Below are positions 21,832 to 29,545 of a stretch of 64,000 nucleotides of DNA, piece after piece. Numbering within the stretch: the stretch's first letter is position 1; each line of letters opens with the position of its first letter. The translations under genes were made by a program, and so were the position numbers. The notes beneath the pieces were generated by a model that worked only from the letters and a program-made list of their open reading frames with translations, made no database searches and had not been told where the DNA came from. The DNA lies in the NCBI RefSeq assembly GCF_020510585.1, contig NZ_CP075190.1, positions 3,904,001-3,968,000 of the forward strand. Direction: 5' to 3'. This DNA comes from Ferribacterium limneticum (lineage in GTDB: Bacteria; Pseudomonadota; Gammaproteobacteria; Burkholderiales; Rhodocyclaceae).

Positions 21832-23862
21832 ATGGATATTTTTGTCTGGAATGAGAGCTTCGTTACCGGCCAGCCAGTAGTCGATGCCGAGCACCAAGGC
21901 CTGGTGAACCTGATCAACTTGATCATCGAGCACCAGTCCACGTCGACGCCGCCAGAAGAAATCGACAAGGTGCTGGTGCAACTGATTCAGTACGCGGTAA
22001 CGCATTTCCAGCATGAAGAAGAGTTGATGGCCAGTACCGGCTGCGACCCGCGCTTCATCGAAATCCACCGCAACGTGCACGCCGATTTCGGGCAACAGGT
22101 GGTCAAGATGCGCGCCATGCCCAGCGACAACCAGGAATTCCTGCTGCGTTTTCTGAGCAGCTGGCTGGCCCATCACATTCTCGGCATGGACCAGTCAATG
22201 GCCCGCCAGATCCGGAAAATCCGGGCCGGCATGGCGCCGGAAAAAGCTTTCGAAGAGGAAAAAAGCATGGTCGCCGACCCGGCGACGACCAGCCTGCTCA
22301 GCGGCATGAATGCGATGTTCCGGATGATCGCGGCGCGCAACGACGAACTCGAAAAGGCCAACACAACCCTGGAAGCCCAAGTCGTGGCGCGCACACAGGC
22401 CTTGACGCAGACCAACGAGCAACTGCTGGTCGAGCAGAGGAGTCTGAAGCTGGCCATGCAGCAGGTCGAATTGACCCAGAAAAAGCTGCTCGAATCGGAA
22501 CACAAGCGAGCCGAGGCGACCAAGCGCAACATGCAGCAATTGCTCGCCCAGATTATCGATGGCGATCCGGTACCGACCTTTGTCATTGACGCCAAACATC
22601 AAATCACCCACTGGAACCAGGCCTGCGCGATGATCAGCGGGCTGCCAGCGGCCGACATGGTCGGCACAACAGAGCAGTGGAAGGCTTTTTATCCGGAAAC
22701 TCGCCCGGTGATGGCCGACCTGATCATCGATGGCAGTCTTGAGGAGCAGTTCGACACCTACTACCACGGCCATTTTCGGCGCTCGGCGAATATCAGCGGC
22801 GCCTTCGAGGGTGAGGCTTTCTTCCCCCATATGGGCGAGCAGGGGCGTTGGCTGTTCTTTACCGCAGCGCCGCTGTGCGATGCAGACGGGCAACGCATCG
22901 GTGCCATCGAAACCCTGCAGGACGTGACCGAACGCCACCGTGCCGAGGACGACCTGCGGCAGTACCAGAATCACCTGGAAGAAATCGTGGCCGAGCGCAC
23001 CTCGCAACTCGGCGAGGCCAATGTCAAGCTGGAGAGCGACCGCCAGGAACTGGAACTGCTACTGACCAAGGTTGAAGAAGCACAACAACAACTGCTGCAA
23101 TCCGAGAAGATGGCCGCCATCGGCCAACTCGCGGCAGGCGTCGCCCATGAGATCAACAATCCGGTCGGCTTCGTCAATTCCAACCTGGGCACCCTGAAGA
23201 CCTATGTTTCCCTGTTGCTCAACGTCATCAAAGCCTACGAAGGTGGCGCCCCCGACGATATTTCAGCGGCTCGCCAGAAAGCGGACCTCGACTTTCTGCG
23301 CGAAGACCTGCCGTCACTGGTCGCCGAATCGCAGGAAGGCCTCAGCCGCGTCACCAAGATCGTCCAGGACCTCAAGGACTTCTCCCACGTCGACCAGGCC
23401 GGACACCAATGCGCCGACCTCAATGCCGCGATGGAAAGCACCTTGAACGTGGTCTGGAACGAGCTGAAATACAAAGCCGAAGTCGTCCGCGAGCTGGGGG
23501 ATATTCCGCCAGTCGAATGCGTCCCCGCCCAGATCAACCAGGTATTCATGAACCTGCTGGTCAATGCCGCCCAGGCCATTGAGCAACAGGGCAAGATTTT
23601 CGTCCGCTCGGGAACCGAGAACCAGCAGGTCTGGTTTGAGATCGAGGACACCGGACAGGGAATGAGCGAAGAGATACGAAACCGCATTTTCGAGCCCTTC
23701 TTCACGACCAAACCCGTAGGCAAGGGGACCGGGCTGGGCTTGTCGATTTCTTACGACATCATCGTCAAAAAGCACGGTGGAAGCCTGGATGTACGCAGCA
23801 CCCCCGGCCAGGGAACTTGCTTCCGAATTAGCCTGCCCCTTGAAGGTCAGGCGGTTTCTTGA
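21832..23862 (+). CDS. Hemerythrin-PAS sensor histidine kinase
   Basis: About 676 residues. The N-terminal 130 residues are a bacteriohemerythrin: WNESFVTGQPVVDAEHQGL, HFQHEEELM, HRNVHADF and WLAHHILGMD give the expected histidine/carboxylate di-iron ligands, so oxygen or redox sensing is likely. A long coiled coil, one PAS domain, another coiled coil and a NtrB-like kinase core follow (GQLAAGVAHEINNPVGFVNS, DTGQGMSEE, GKGTGLGLSISYDI). I choose the ATG at 21832 (AGGAGA nine bases upstream) over a TTG at 21826 overlapping the previous stop. Last gene of the operon; no receiver is attached. Confidence 0.92.
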   Translation: MDIFVWNESFVTGQPVVDAEHQGLVNLINLIIEHQSTSTPPEEIDKVLVQLIQYAVTHFQHEEELMASTGCDPRFIEIHRNVHADFGQQVVKMRAMPSDNQEFLLRFLSSWLAHHILGMDQSMARQIRKIRAGMAPEKAFEEEKSMVADPATTSLLSGMNAMFRMIAARNDELEKANTTLEAQVVARTQALTQTNEQLLVEQRSLKLAMQQVELTQKKLLESEHKRAEATKRNMQQLLAQIIDGDPVPTFVIDAKHQITHWNQACAMISGLPAADMVGTTEQWKAFYPETRPVMADLIIDGSLEEQFDTYYHGHFRRSANISGAFEGEAFFPHMGEQGRWLFFTAAPLCDADGQRIGAIETLQDVTERHRAEDDLRQYQNHLEEIVAERTSQLGEANVKLESDRQELELLLTKVEEAQQQLLQSEKMAAIGQLAAGVAHEINNPVGFVNSNLGTLKTYVSLLLNVIKAYEGGAPDDISAARQKADLDFLREDLPSLVAESQEGLSRVTKIVQDLKDFSHVDQAGHQCADLNAAMESTLNVVWNELKYKAEVVRELGDIPPVECVPAQINQVFMNLLVNAAQAIEQQGKIFVRSGTENQQVWFEIEDTGQGMSEEIRNRIFEPFFTTKPVGKGTGLGLSISYDIIVKKHGGSLDVRSTPGQGTCFRISLPLEGQAVS

Positions 23863-23888
23863 TTTTCGTACAAGGATCAGTCCAGCAT

Positions 23889-23912
23889 GAAAAAGGCCAC
23901 TCGGAAGTGGCC
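23889..23912 (-). terminator. Rho-independent terminator, probably the original tRNA-Arg terminator
   Basis: On the minus strand a 7-bp stem GGCCACT/AGTGGCC with a 4-base loop is followed directly by TTTTT. It sits ten bases outside the left att repeat (23922-23950), which is a duplicated tRNA-Arg 3' end, so before integration it lay just downstream of tRNA-Arg. On the plus strand the hairpin is followed by TAAATCATT, a poor T-run, so it is at best a weak terminator for the signalling operon. Confidence 0.75.
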
Positions 23913-23921
23913 TAAATCATT

Positions 23922-23950
23922 GAATATTGGTGCGCCCGACTGAATTCGAA
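23922..23950. repeat. attL-like direct repeat (duplicated tRNA-Arg 3' end)
   Basis: These 29 bases are identical to 32155-32183. They begin GAATATTGGTGCGCCCGACT and end TTCGAA. The repeat corresponds to the 3' part of tRNA-Arg (T-arm and acceptor) plus a few downstream bases. Flanking bases differ on both sides, which defines the ends of the 8.2-kb element. Confidence 0.92.
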
Positions 23951-24006
23951 AGACAGCAGAAATTTCTCTGTAAAATCAATGTCATACAATTCCGAACTGT
24001 AGCCCT

Positions 24007-24026
24007 TGTGTAACAGTGCTGTGTAA
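24007..24026 (+). promoter_or_regulatory. Left pair of putative integrase arm-type sites
   Basis: TGTGTAA occurs at 24007-24013 and 24020-24026, a 13-base repeat distance. The same pair, in the same orientation, with the same 13-base spacing and 18 of 20 identical bases, is found at 32076-32095 at the other end. Each pair lies about 56-59 bases inside its att repeat. This symmetry is what arm-binding sites of a tyrosine integrase look like. Confidence 0.65.
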
Positions 24027-24303
24027 GCACCATCAATGCGGAATCAGTATAGCAGCGCGGAATACCACAGCGAAAATTTGTCCGAGCTCCACCCTTCTCG
24101 TCTCCCTTCGAGATTTCCCCCGTGGGGGGTCGCTTGCCTGCCATGGTGATGTTAAGTATGATCGGCTCAAAGCTGCCGCACGTCAGCTTGCCCACCCACA
24201 ATGGCGGAGCTGTATCAGCAGCGTGTTAGTTTCACCGAGTCTGGCTGCCTTTCCAAAGTCTGCCGTATGTCTCGATGTGTGGGTGCATCGGTGGTCATCG
24301 GCG

Positions 24304-25053
24304 ATGTCTATTGGAACCCATCAAATGCCCAACTCGTTTTCACCTAGCCGTATCGAACGGCTCAAGCGCGAAGCAAAACAGCTTCGTCAGAACTCCCCCA
24401 TCACTCATAGTGAAGCGCTCGACAGTATCGCCAAGGATAATGGCTACGGGAACTGGTCGCTGCTAATGCGACACGTTGAAGCCCCTAGCACCACGCCTGC
24501 CATGCGCGAGCAGGAAACACCAATACCGTCCGAGTTCATATTTTCCCGGACCAGCGATGAAATGCGGACAGCTCTGAGGGTGATCCCATTCAAGCGCTAT
24601 GGCCCGAGACCAGACGAAGCCGCACGTAAAGAGGTTGCTGACATTTGTCTAGCGTTTGTTTCTGCAGCAAATGCAGTTGATTTTGCTATTGGCTACATTG
24701 AATGCTTACTGACAGTCCCACGATTTAGCATCAGGTCTGGAGCGAAGGTTTATCACGAGATGCGCCGCTGGCTGCCGTATCAAGTACAACCTATCGACGA
24801 CGGCCACTGCATATTGCTCAATCGCCACTACAAACCAATCGGAATAACGAGCAGCGAGTGGGTCGATTACAACGACTTCCAGCATCTCCATCTTCAATTG
24901 GACATCCATCAACTGGAAAAGCTCGCCCATACAGGGAGCGGTCAGGGTTATCTGTTCAATGATGGATGTACGCCGTGGCACGGTCGCAGCGAAGCGAAGG
25001 CATACCTAGAGAGACTGCGTACCTTGAAAGCCATACTGGGCGCTAACAAGTAG
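24304..25053 (+). CDS. Unknown protein with small N-terminal helical motif
   Basis: About 249 residues; I do not recognise a function. Near the N-terminus is RLKREAKQLRQNSPITHSEA followed by LDSIAKDNGYGNWSLL, a short helical segment found at the start of several plasmid- and island-borne proteins (glyoxalase-superfamily-related annotations). The rest has no motif I can name. The start is uncertain: ATG 24304 or ATG 24325, neither with a strong SD. The frame is open further upstream to 24016, but that would run through the arm-type sites. It is the first gene inside the left end of the island. Confidence 0.5.
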   Translation: MSIGTHQMPNSFSPSRIERLKREAKQLRQNSPITHSEALDSIAKDNGYGNWSLLMRHVEAPSTTPAMREQETPIPSEFIFSRTSDEMRTALRVIPFKRYGPRPDEAARKEVADICLAFVSAANAVDFAIGYIECLLTVPRFSIRSGAKVYHEMRRWLPYQVQPIDDGHCILLNRHYKPIGITSSEWVDYNDFQHLHLQLDIHQLEKLAHTGSGQGYLFNDGCTPWHGRSEAKAYLERLRTLKAILGANK

Positions 25054-25148
25054 CCTTCGACGCCTTTTATTGAATCCAAGGGCGGGTGCGCTCCGGCGTG
25101 TCAGGCTGGGGCGTACCCTAACTGGATGTCAGGCAGGACATCCACAAA

Positions 25149-25217
25149 TGTCCGGATAGGGTCTATATTGGCATTTATTGACAACACAGGTCCAATATCT
25201 TAGAGTCTATCCTGACA
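25149..25217. promoter_or_regulatory. res-like inverted repeat overlapping the resolvase promoter
   Basis: TGTCCGGATAGGGTCT (25149-25164) is repeated inverted at 25202-25217 (AGAGTCTATCCTGACA) with 13 of 16 matches. An inner ATATTGG/CCAATAT pair extends the symmetry. A promoter lies inside: TTGACA at 25178-25183, a 17-base spacer, TAGAGT at 25201-25206. The recombinase start codon is 20 bases downstream. This suggests the recombinase binds here and represses itself. Confidence 0.6.
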
Positions 25218-25236
25218 ACTTCAGGAGCAACCCAGC

Positions 25237-25836
25237 ATGACCGCCACCGCAGCCAGCACTCAGCACAAAGGCCAGAAGATTGGCTATGTCCGCGTATCCA
25301 CTCTCGACCAGAACACCGAGCGCCAGCTTGAAGGGATGGCACTGGACAAGGTATTCACGGATAAGGCCAGCGGGAAGGACACCGACCGCCCCCAGCTACA
25401 GGCAGCCCTTGAGTATGTCCGGGAGGGCGACACTTTGGTTTGCCATTCGATGGACCGGCTAGCCCGCAACCTGGACGACTTGAGGCGCGTTGTCGGTAGC
25501 CTCACAGGCAAGGGAATCGCCGTGCAGTTCGTGAAGGAGTCGATGACCTTTACGGGGGCGGACTCGGCTATGTCCCGGCTCATGCTGTCGATCATGGGTG
25601 CCTTTGCGGAGTTCGAGCGGAGCCTGATAAAGGAACGCCAGCGAGAGGGCATAGCCATAGCCAAGGAAAAGGGCGTTTATAAAGGACGGAAACCGAAGAT
25701 GACTCCGGAGCAAGTTGAGGCGTTAAAGGATCAGGACAGGGTGCGGGGTGGAAAGAATCGCACAGGGTTGGCCAAGGAGCATGGCATCAGCAGGGAAACG
25801 CTATATCAGTACCTTGATCTTAAGAAAATGACCTGA
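25237..25836 (+). CDS. Serine recombinase (resolvase/invertase family)
   Basis: 199 residues. The catalytic N-domain has IGYVRVSTLDQNTERQLEG with the nucleophilic serine, DKASGKDTDRPQL, HSMDRLARNLDDL with the two arginines, and GAFAEFERSLIKERQREG. The C-terminus is a helix-turn-helix (GLAKEHGISRETLYQYL). Length and layout are those of Tn3/Gin-type small serine recombinases. A res-like inverted repeat lies directly upstream. Within the island it could resolve multimers or mark an older transposon. Confidence 0.93.
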   Translation: MTATAASTQHKGQKIGYVRVSTLDQNTERQLEGMALDKVFTDKASGKDTDRPQLQAALEYVREGDTLVCHSMDRLARNLDDLRRVVGSLTGKGIAVQFVKESMTFTGADSAMSRLMLSIMGAFAEFERSLIKERQREGIAIAKEKGVYKGRKPKMTPEQVEALKDQDRVRGGKNRTGLAKEHGISRETLYQYLDLKKMT

Positions 25837-25982
25837 GTGGCTGCAACGTGCCCTTTGCAGACCAAGACTGATGGTGAATGCAGACGTTCAACCTTTGCGG
25901 TGAACCTCCAATTGCAGCAGTGTTGGCTTTTTCCTCCTGCCAGCCTTAGGCCAAAGTTGCACTTTTATGCCTCGGCGCAATC

Positions 25983-27047
25983 TCACTTGTCGGGGAACGT
26001 TAGAGCCCTCCGTTCGAAAAGGAGGTCTAGTAGCTCCCGCACTTCATCCATGAGGAGGGATTGCTTTTGGCTACGGATGCTCAAATAAGCTGCGCCACGA
26101 TGGACATTGCGTACACTAAAAGTCATTAAGCGCCCAATGCTGAAGGACAAACTATTGAATTCTAGGTCCCTGTCACCGCCGAGACGAATTCCTGCCCCGA
26201 ATAGTCGGCCAGTTAACTTGTGGTGCTGTTCTACTGCATCGACTAATTCAATGAATTCAAGCCGAATGGAGATGCCGATCATCCCCGTGGGATGTACCGC
26301 CTGCACTAACCTCTCGATCAATGGAAACGCAGTATCTACGACGGCAGGGTCGAGTTCTAGGTGAATCTCATCGGGCCCATCGCCTTGCCTTGCCTTCAAT
26401 ACCATCCCTTGAGCCCGGATGGATTTCTCACTTTGCGTGTGCTCGACCTTTTCGGTGGCTAATAGCTCGGCAATTGTCAGAAGTGCCTGGCTAGGATCAA
26501 CTCCGCCGAGGTCTGCCTTACCGATACTAATGACAATTTGTTCAATTGCGGCTGCGTGTGGGCCTAGTGTGCTGTTCGATGGCACTCCAGTTGAGTTAGC
26601 AATTAGCCGAAAGTCATCAAACGAGAATGTCTCCGCATGAGAGTGCGAGAAAACCTCATTTGCGACCGCGATGATATTGTTGAACCCCGCCTCAGATTTC
26701 ACGTTGAAGCCTTGTAGGAGGCTGAGCGGCGCGCCGACTGTTGAAAGGTCAACTCCAAGGCCAACAGGGACAACTTGTACTCCCTTGGAGTAAGCATGGC
26801 CAGTTTCAAAGTACATCCAGTTTGACCGAAGGGAGTTCGAAGTAACAAACGCAAGCATCAGCTTTGCCTGATTCAAGGCCTGTTCCACGCTATGTACCCA
26901 GTTTCTTCCAAACGGGATACTCTGCCCGTCACTCGACAGAAACACTTCAATGCTGCCGCCTGTTTTCGCAATAAACAGATCCTTTAACTTGACAAGTGCA
27001 TGTCTGTCTTGTGAAGAATGGCTGAAGAATATTGTGGGCTTCTGCAT
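25983..27047 (-). CDS. TIR-domain protein (putative NADase immune protein)
   Basis: 354 residues. The N-terminal 140 residues are a TIR domain: PTIFFSHSSQDRHALVKLKD, an FLSSDGQSIPFG BB-loop-like region, and SNWMYFETGHAYSKG, where the W-xxx-E arrangement supplies the glutamate used by TIR NADases. The C-terminal 200 residues are unassigned (LDPAVVDTAFPLIERLVQAV). Third gene of a minus-strand cassette after the ThsB-like and RipA-like genes, separated by a 109-base gap that holds a TTTGG/TTTGGC-type short repeat. It probably acts in abortive antiphage defence as effector or second signal enzyme; that role is inferred. Confidence 0.85.
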   Translation of the reverse strand: MQKPTIFFSHSSQDRHALVKLKDLFIAKTGGSIEVFLSSDGQSIPFGRNWVHSVEQALNQAKLMLAFVTSNSLRSNWMYFETGHAYSKGVQVVPVGLGVDLSTVGAPLSLLQGFNVKSEAGFNNIIAVANEVFSHSHAETFSFDDFRLIANSTGVPSNSTLGPHAAAIEQIVISIGKADLGGVDPSQALLTIAELLATEKVEHTQSEKSIRAQGMVLKARQGDGPDEIHLELDPAVVDTAFPLIERLVQAVHPTGMIGISIRLEFIELVDAVEQHHKLTGRLFGAGIRLGGDRDLEFNSLSFSIGRLMTFSVRNVHRGAAYLSIRSQKQSLLMDEVRELLDLLFERRALTFPDK

Positions 27048-27156
27048 GGTGAAGTTCTCTGATAGCTATCGGCAAGAATGTTTGGTTTGGTTTGGCTTGG
27101 CTTGGCTGCACTCGTGCCACCAACTACGAACAACCAGGCCACGGGGACAAACGTAA

Positions 27157-27672
27157 TTAAGTTAACCAACACCAAGGAAAAGTGCGAATGAACACAATCG
27201 CATGCAAAGCCATAAAAACATATGGCACTCCCTGCTCAATGTGGCTAATAGGGCGATATAGCTTCGGATTTGTGCCTCGATCCATTGCATTCCATTCAGC
27301 TTCGTAGGGGCTGATCGGCAACCGCTTCTCTATCTTGTGAATGACTGCGAATTTGGCCGTGTTCAAATTTCGGTAAGAAGTAATTAATGTTTCCCATAGA
27401 ACCGACAACGCTATACCGCCCAATGAGAGCATCCACATGTACTCGCCTGTATCCTTCGCTGACAGATAGCCGACAAACGCGAGGATGGCAGAATTGACAC
27501 TAAGGAAATATGAATTAGCCGACGCACGGCGACTACTAATCCGGTCGGCCATTTCCACATAAAGTTTGTACTGGTCCAGAAGATGGGAGTACCACTTGTC
27601 GTTATGCGGATAGGTCTGACCATCGGCGATTTCATTGAAAAGGCCATCCTTATCAACCTCAGGTCCCGACAT
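27157..27672 (-). CDS. Small two-helix membrane protein, RipA-like/SLATT-like
   Basis: 171 residues. The N-terminal helix LLDQYKLYVEMADRISSRRA is followed by two membrane segments (YFLSVNSAILAFVGYL; WMLSLGGIALSVLWETLI), a SYRNLNTAKFAVIHKIEKRL segment and a C-terminal hydrophobic helix. This matches the RipA-type membrane family often found beside TIR genes; I also considered the SLATT effector fold. The start codon directly abuts the stop of the upstream ThsB-like gene (TAAATG), so the two are translationally coupled. The likely role is a membrane-damaging effector or adaptor activated by the TIR signal. Confidence 0.75.
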   Translation of the reverse strand: MSGPEVDKDGLFNEIADGQTYPHNDKWYSHLLDQYKLYVEMADRISSRRASANSYFLSVNSAILAFVGYLSAKDTGEYMWMLSLGGIALSVLWETLITSYRNLNTAKFAVIHKIEKRLPISPYEAEWNAMDRGTNPKLYRPISHIEQGVPYVFMALHAIVFIRTFPWCWLT

Positions 27673-28062
27673 TTAACGGCCTCCACCAATAAGAATTTTC
27701 AGGTTGGGCCATGTCCAGTTGTATATCTTGTCTCCGGGGGTCGCAGTGCTTGGCTTAGTCATGCCGCCGTCCGAGTATGCAGCGAGAAGAAAATAAGCTT
27801 TACCAAGTTCCTTCGCCATTGCTAATTCCTGCGCGGCACCGATAGCAGATGTCATGTTTCGGCCGCAAAGGACGCAAACAATATCGACGCAGGCAAGCTT
27901 CGCCCTTATCTTCGTCTTCCAGTCGCCGTTAATGTGTTCCTTTGACGACCAGTCCGCAAGTTCGAATGGGGAATCGGGAAGTTTTGACTGGCCAACTAAT
28001 AAATGCTTCTGGCCTTGATCATGATCGAAGTCAAAGCTGATGAAAACACGCTTCTTACCCAT
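27673..28062 (-). CDS. ThsB-like TIR (DUF1863/MTH538 family) protein
   Basis: 129 residues. KRVFISFDFDHDQGQKHLLV, DSPFELADWSSKE, VDIVCVLCGRNMTSAIGAAQEL and GKAYFLLAAYSD match the DUF1863 TIR-like family that includes ThsB, the Thoeris protein that senses phage and makes a nucleotide signal. The glutamate expected at the active site is present in the AAQEL segment. A GGAGAG ribosome site lies just upstream. The adjoining partner is a membrane protein rather than the SIR2-SLOG ThsA of type I Thoeris. Confidence 0.85.
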   Translation of the reverse strand: MGKKRVFISFDFDHDQGQKHLLVGQSKLPDSPFELADWSSKEHINGDWKTKIRAKLACVDIVCVLCGRNMTSAIGAAQELAMAKELGKAYFLLAAYSDGGMTKPSTATPGDKIYNWTWPNLKILIGGGR

Positions 28063-28797
28063 TTTTATCTCTCCGGTTGATCATCAAATTGGCAAATGCT
28101 GCCATAGGCCACGTCCATTCCATATGTCATGCATTATGTACCAGATATATTTGACGACCACGAACGACTGTTATGGGGGCCAATCTTCACTGGCCTCAAC
28201 TGGCCGAACTGCGACGGTCACCCAATACCAGTCCCCTACCGGCCACCTGTCCATGCTCTTCGGGCGTACTGAGCGTGGATTTGTTCTGGAGTCGGGAGCT
28301 GGCACAAACCCGAGCGGTAAGGCTGTCGAGGTGTGGTGGAACCCCGGCTGCGGGAGCCTAAACGTAGCTGCATTCGGACTGCATCTGATTATTGCAGGTG
28401 GCGAGAGGGCTACACCGGCAAGCGCAGTGGCCTGAAACAATCCCAAAGAGAGTACCCGGAATGGCCGCTATTTGTGGTCATTTTCTTTTACACCGTTAGC
28501 AGCTTCAGAACACCCTCCAGAACGCAGAGGGCAGCCGTTTGCAGGACTTTTGTTGGCACCCGAATGGGTGTATGCCAATCAGCATAAAACACGCTCAAAC
28601 AGCGGCGCAATGGCGAACCTGCGCAGATTGCCGTAAACACTTGTTCTACAAGGCTTTTACTGCAAATCGATGGGCAAACCCCAGCTATAGCATAGAGAGC
28701 GCGCGCGAGCGTTCGCCTATGTGTTCTTTTGTGGCGTTTTTTCAGCTGATGCAGGAATTGGCGCCATTTATATCAACCAACTTAAAGGAAGAAGAAG
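28063..28797. other. Long region without a convincing gene (island)
   Basis: This 735-base gap holds the divergent upstream regions of the TIR cassette and the RNase H-like gene. A GC-rich block at 28171-28446 is open on both strands (for example a 91-codon minus frame and a plus frame ending TPASAVA), but no start is well supported. I rate it as a possible small unknown gene or remnant of a phage-satellite type sequence. The stretch 28680-28720 contains a CG-alternating GCGCGCGCGAGCG segment. No terminator or tRNA is visible. Confidence 0.4.
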
Positions 28798-28830
28798 ATG
28801 AAGCACGAAGCACGACGAGGCGCCCGATGA
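28798..28830 (+). CDS. Ten-codon leader peptide upstream of the RNase H-like gene
   Basis: A strong ribosome site (AAGGAAG) precedes an ATG that encodes only MKHEARRGAR. Its TGA stop overlaps the ATG of the RNase H-like gene as ATGA. The RNase H-like gene has no good ribosome site of its own, so translation probably re-initiates from this leader. The peptide is very basic; no recognised function. Confidence 0.5.
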   Translation: MKHEARRGAR

Positions 28831-29255
28831 GTGCCACCGAAGATAACCCGGTAGTCATCTACACGGGTGCAACCTGCAAAGGCAATCCCGGCGGCGGTGG
28901 CTGGGGTGTAGTCCTCTCACGTAATGGGCGCACCAAGGAACTATGCGGCGGGACCTTCTTCAGCACCAGCGGCGAGATGGCACTTACCGCGGCCGTTAAG
29001 GCCCTTGAGCGGCTAACCAAGCCACTGCCGGTACGCCTGCATACCGACTCCGCATTCATCGTTGATGGAATGACCCGGTATGTTGAAGGGTGGAAGTCCC
29101 AAGGATGGCGTAAGGCCGATGGAAAGCCGGTAGCCAATGCCGAACTATGGCAGCGGCTGGATGAGCTGGCGGCGGTACATCAGGTGGAGTGGGTCCGTGC
29201 AGGGCATGGCCAAGCAAAGAAACTGGCCTTACGTGGGCTCAAGCAACTCGCTTAA
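28827..29255 (+). CDS. RNase HI-like protein lacking catalytic acidic residues
   Basis: 142 residues. Clear RNase HI fold: TCKGNPGGGGWGVVLSRNGR, the KALERL helix, RLHTDSAFIVDGMTRYVEGW, GWRKADGKPVANAELWQRLD and VEWVRAGHG. Compared with E. coli RNase HI, the first aspartate (FTDGS) is glycine (YTGAT), the glutamate of RMEL is alanine (EMAL), and the C-terminal aspartate region is deleted; only the aspartate in HTDS remains. It is therefore probably an RNA/DNA-hybrid-binding protein without nuclease activity. It is coupled to a leader peptide and followed by a small protein and a ParB-like gene. Confidence 0.82.
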   Translation: MSATEDNPVVIYTGATCKGNPGGGGWGVVLSRNGRTKELCGGTFFSTSGEMALTAAVKALERLTKPLPVRLHTDSAFIVDGMTRYVEGWKSQGWRKADGKPVANAELWQRLDELAAVHQVEWVRAGHGQAKKLALRGLKQLA

Positions 29256-29326
29256 CAGCAGCAACAGGACTCCCGATAGCGGCCCTCGCAGGGAGTCCGA
29301 TAGGCAACCATTTACGAAAGCAGATC

Positions 29327-29545
29327 ATGATTCATCCCAACAGCAGCGAGCAGTTAGTATTTCGGCAAGTCGCTTTCCCGGTGTCCGCATTCGACTACCT
29401 GAAGGACTTTCAGCGGGACATCGAACGGCAGACCGGTCAGCGGCTCAACAACAATCAGGTATTGGCCCGCATCTTGGCCGAACATCGTCAATCAAATGTA
29501 GATAGTGAAGAACATGTCAGCACTCGAAGCCAAGTTAGAACTTGA
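29327..29545 (+). CDS. Small putative DNA-binding protein
   Basis: 72 residues. LVFRQVAFPVSAFDYLKDFQ and LNNNQVLARILAEHRQ look like a short strand followed by two helices, as in ribbon-helix-helix-type or plasmid partition accessory proteins. I do not recognise a named family. It overlaps the start of the ParB-like gene by about 40 bases in another frame, which suggests co-expression. Confidence 0.6.
   Translation: MIHPNSSEQLVFRQVAFPVSAFDYLKDFQRDIERQTGQRLNNNQVLARILAEHRQSNVDSEEHVSTRSQVRT

Noticed and set aside
23895..23912. Hairpin as plus-strand terminator of the nine-gene operon
   Set aside because: The plus-strand tail TAAATCATT is not T-rich; the minus-strand orientation with TTTTT fits the tRNA far better.
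23917..24303. Frames on both strands through the left island end
   Set aside because: They run through att and arm-type sites, lack ribosome sites and show no recognisable protein features.
27087..27112. Short TTTGG/TTTGGC tandem-like tract between the RipA-like and TIR genes
   Set aside because: Too few and too irregular units to call a microsatellite or phase-variable switch.
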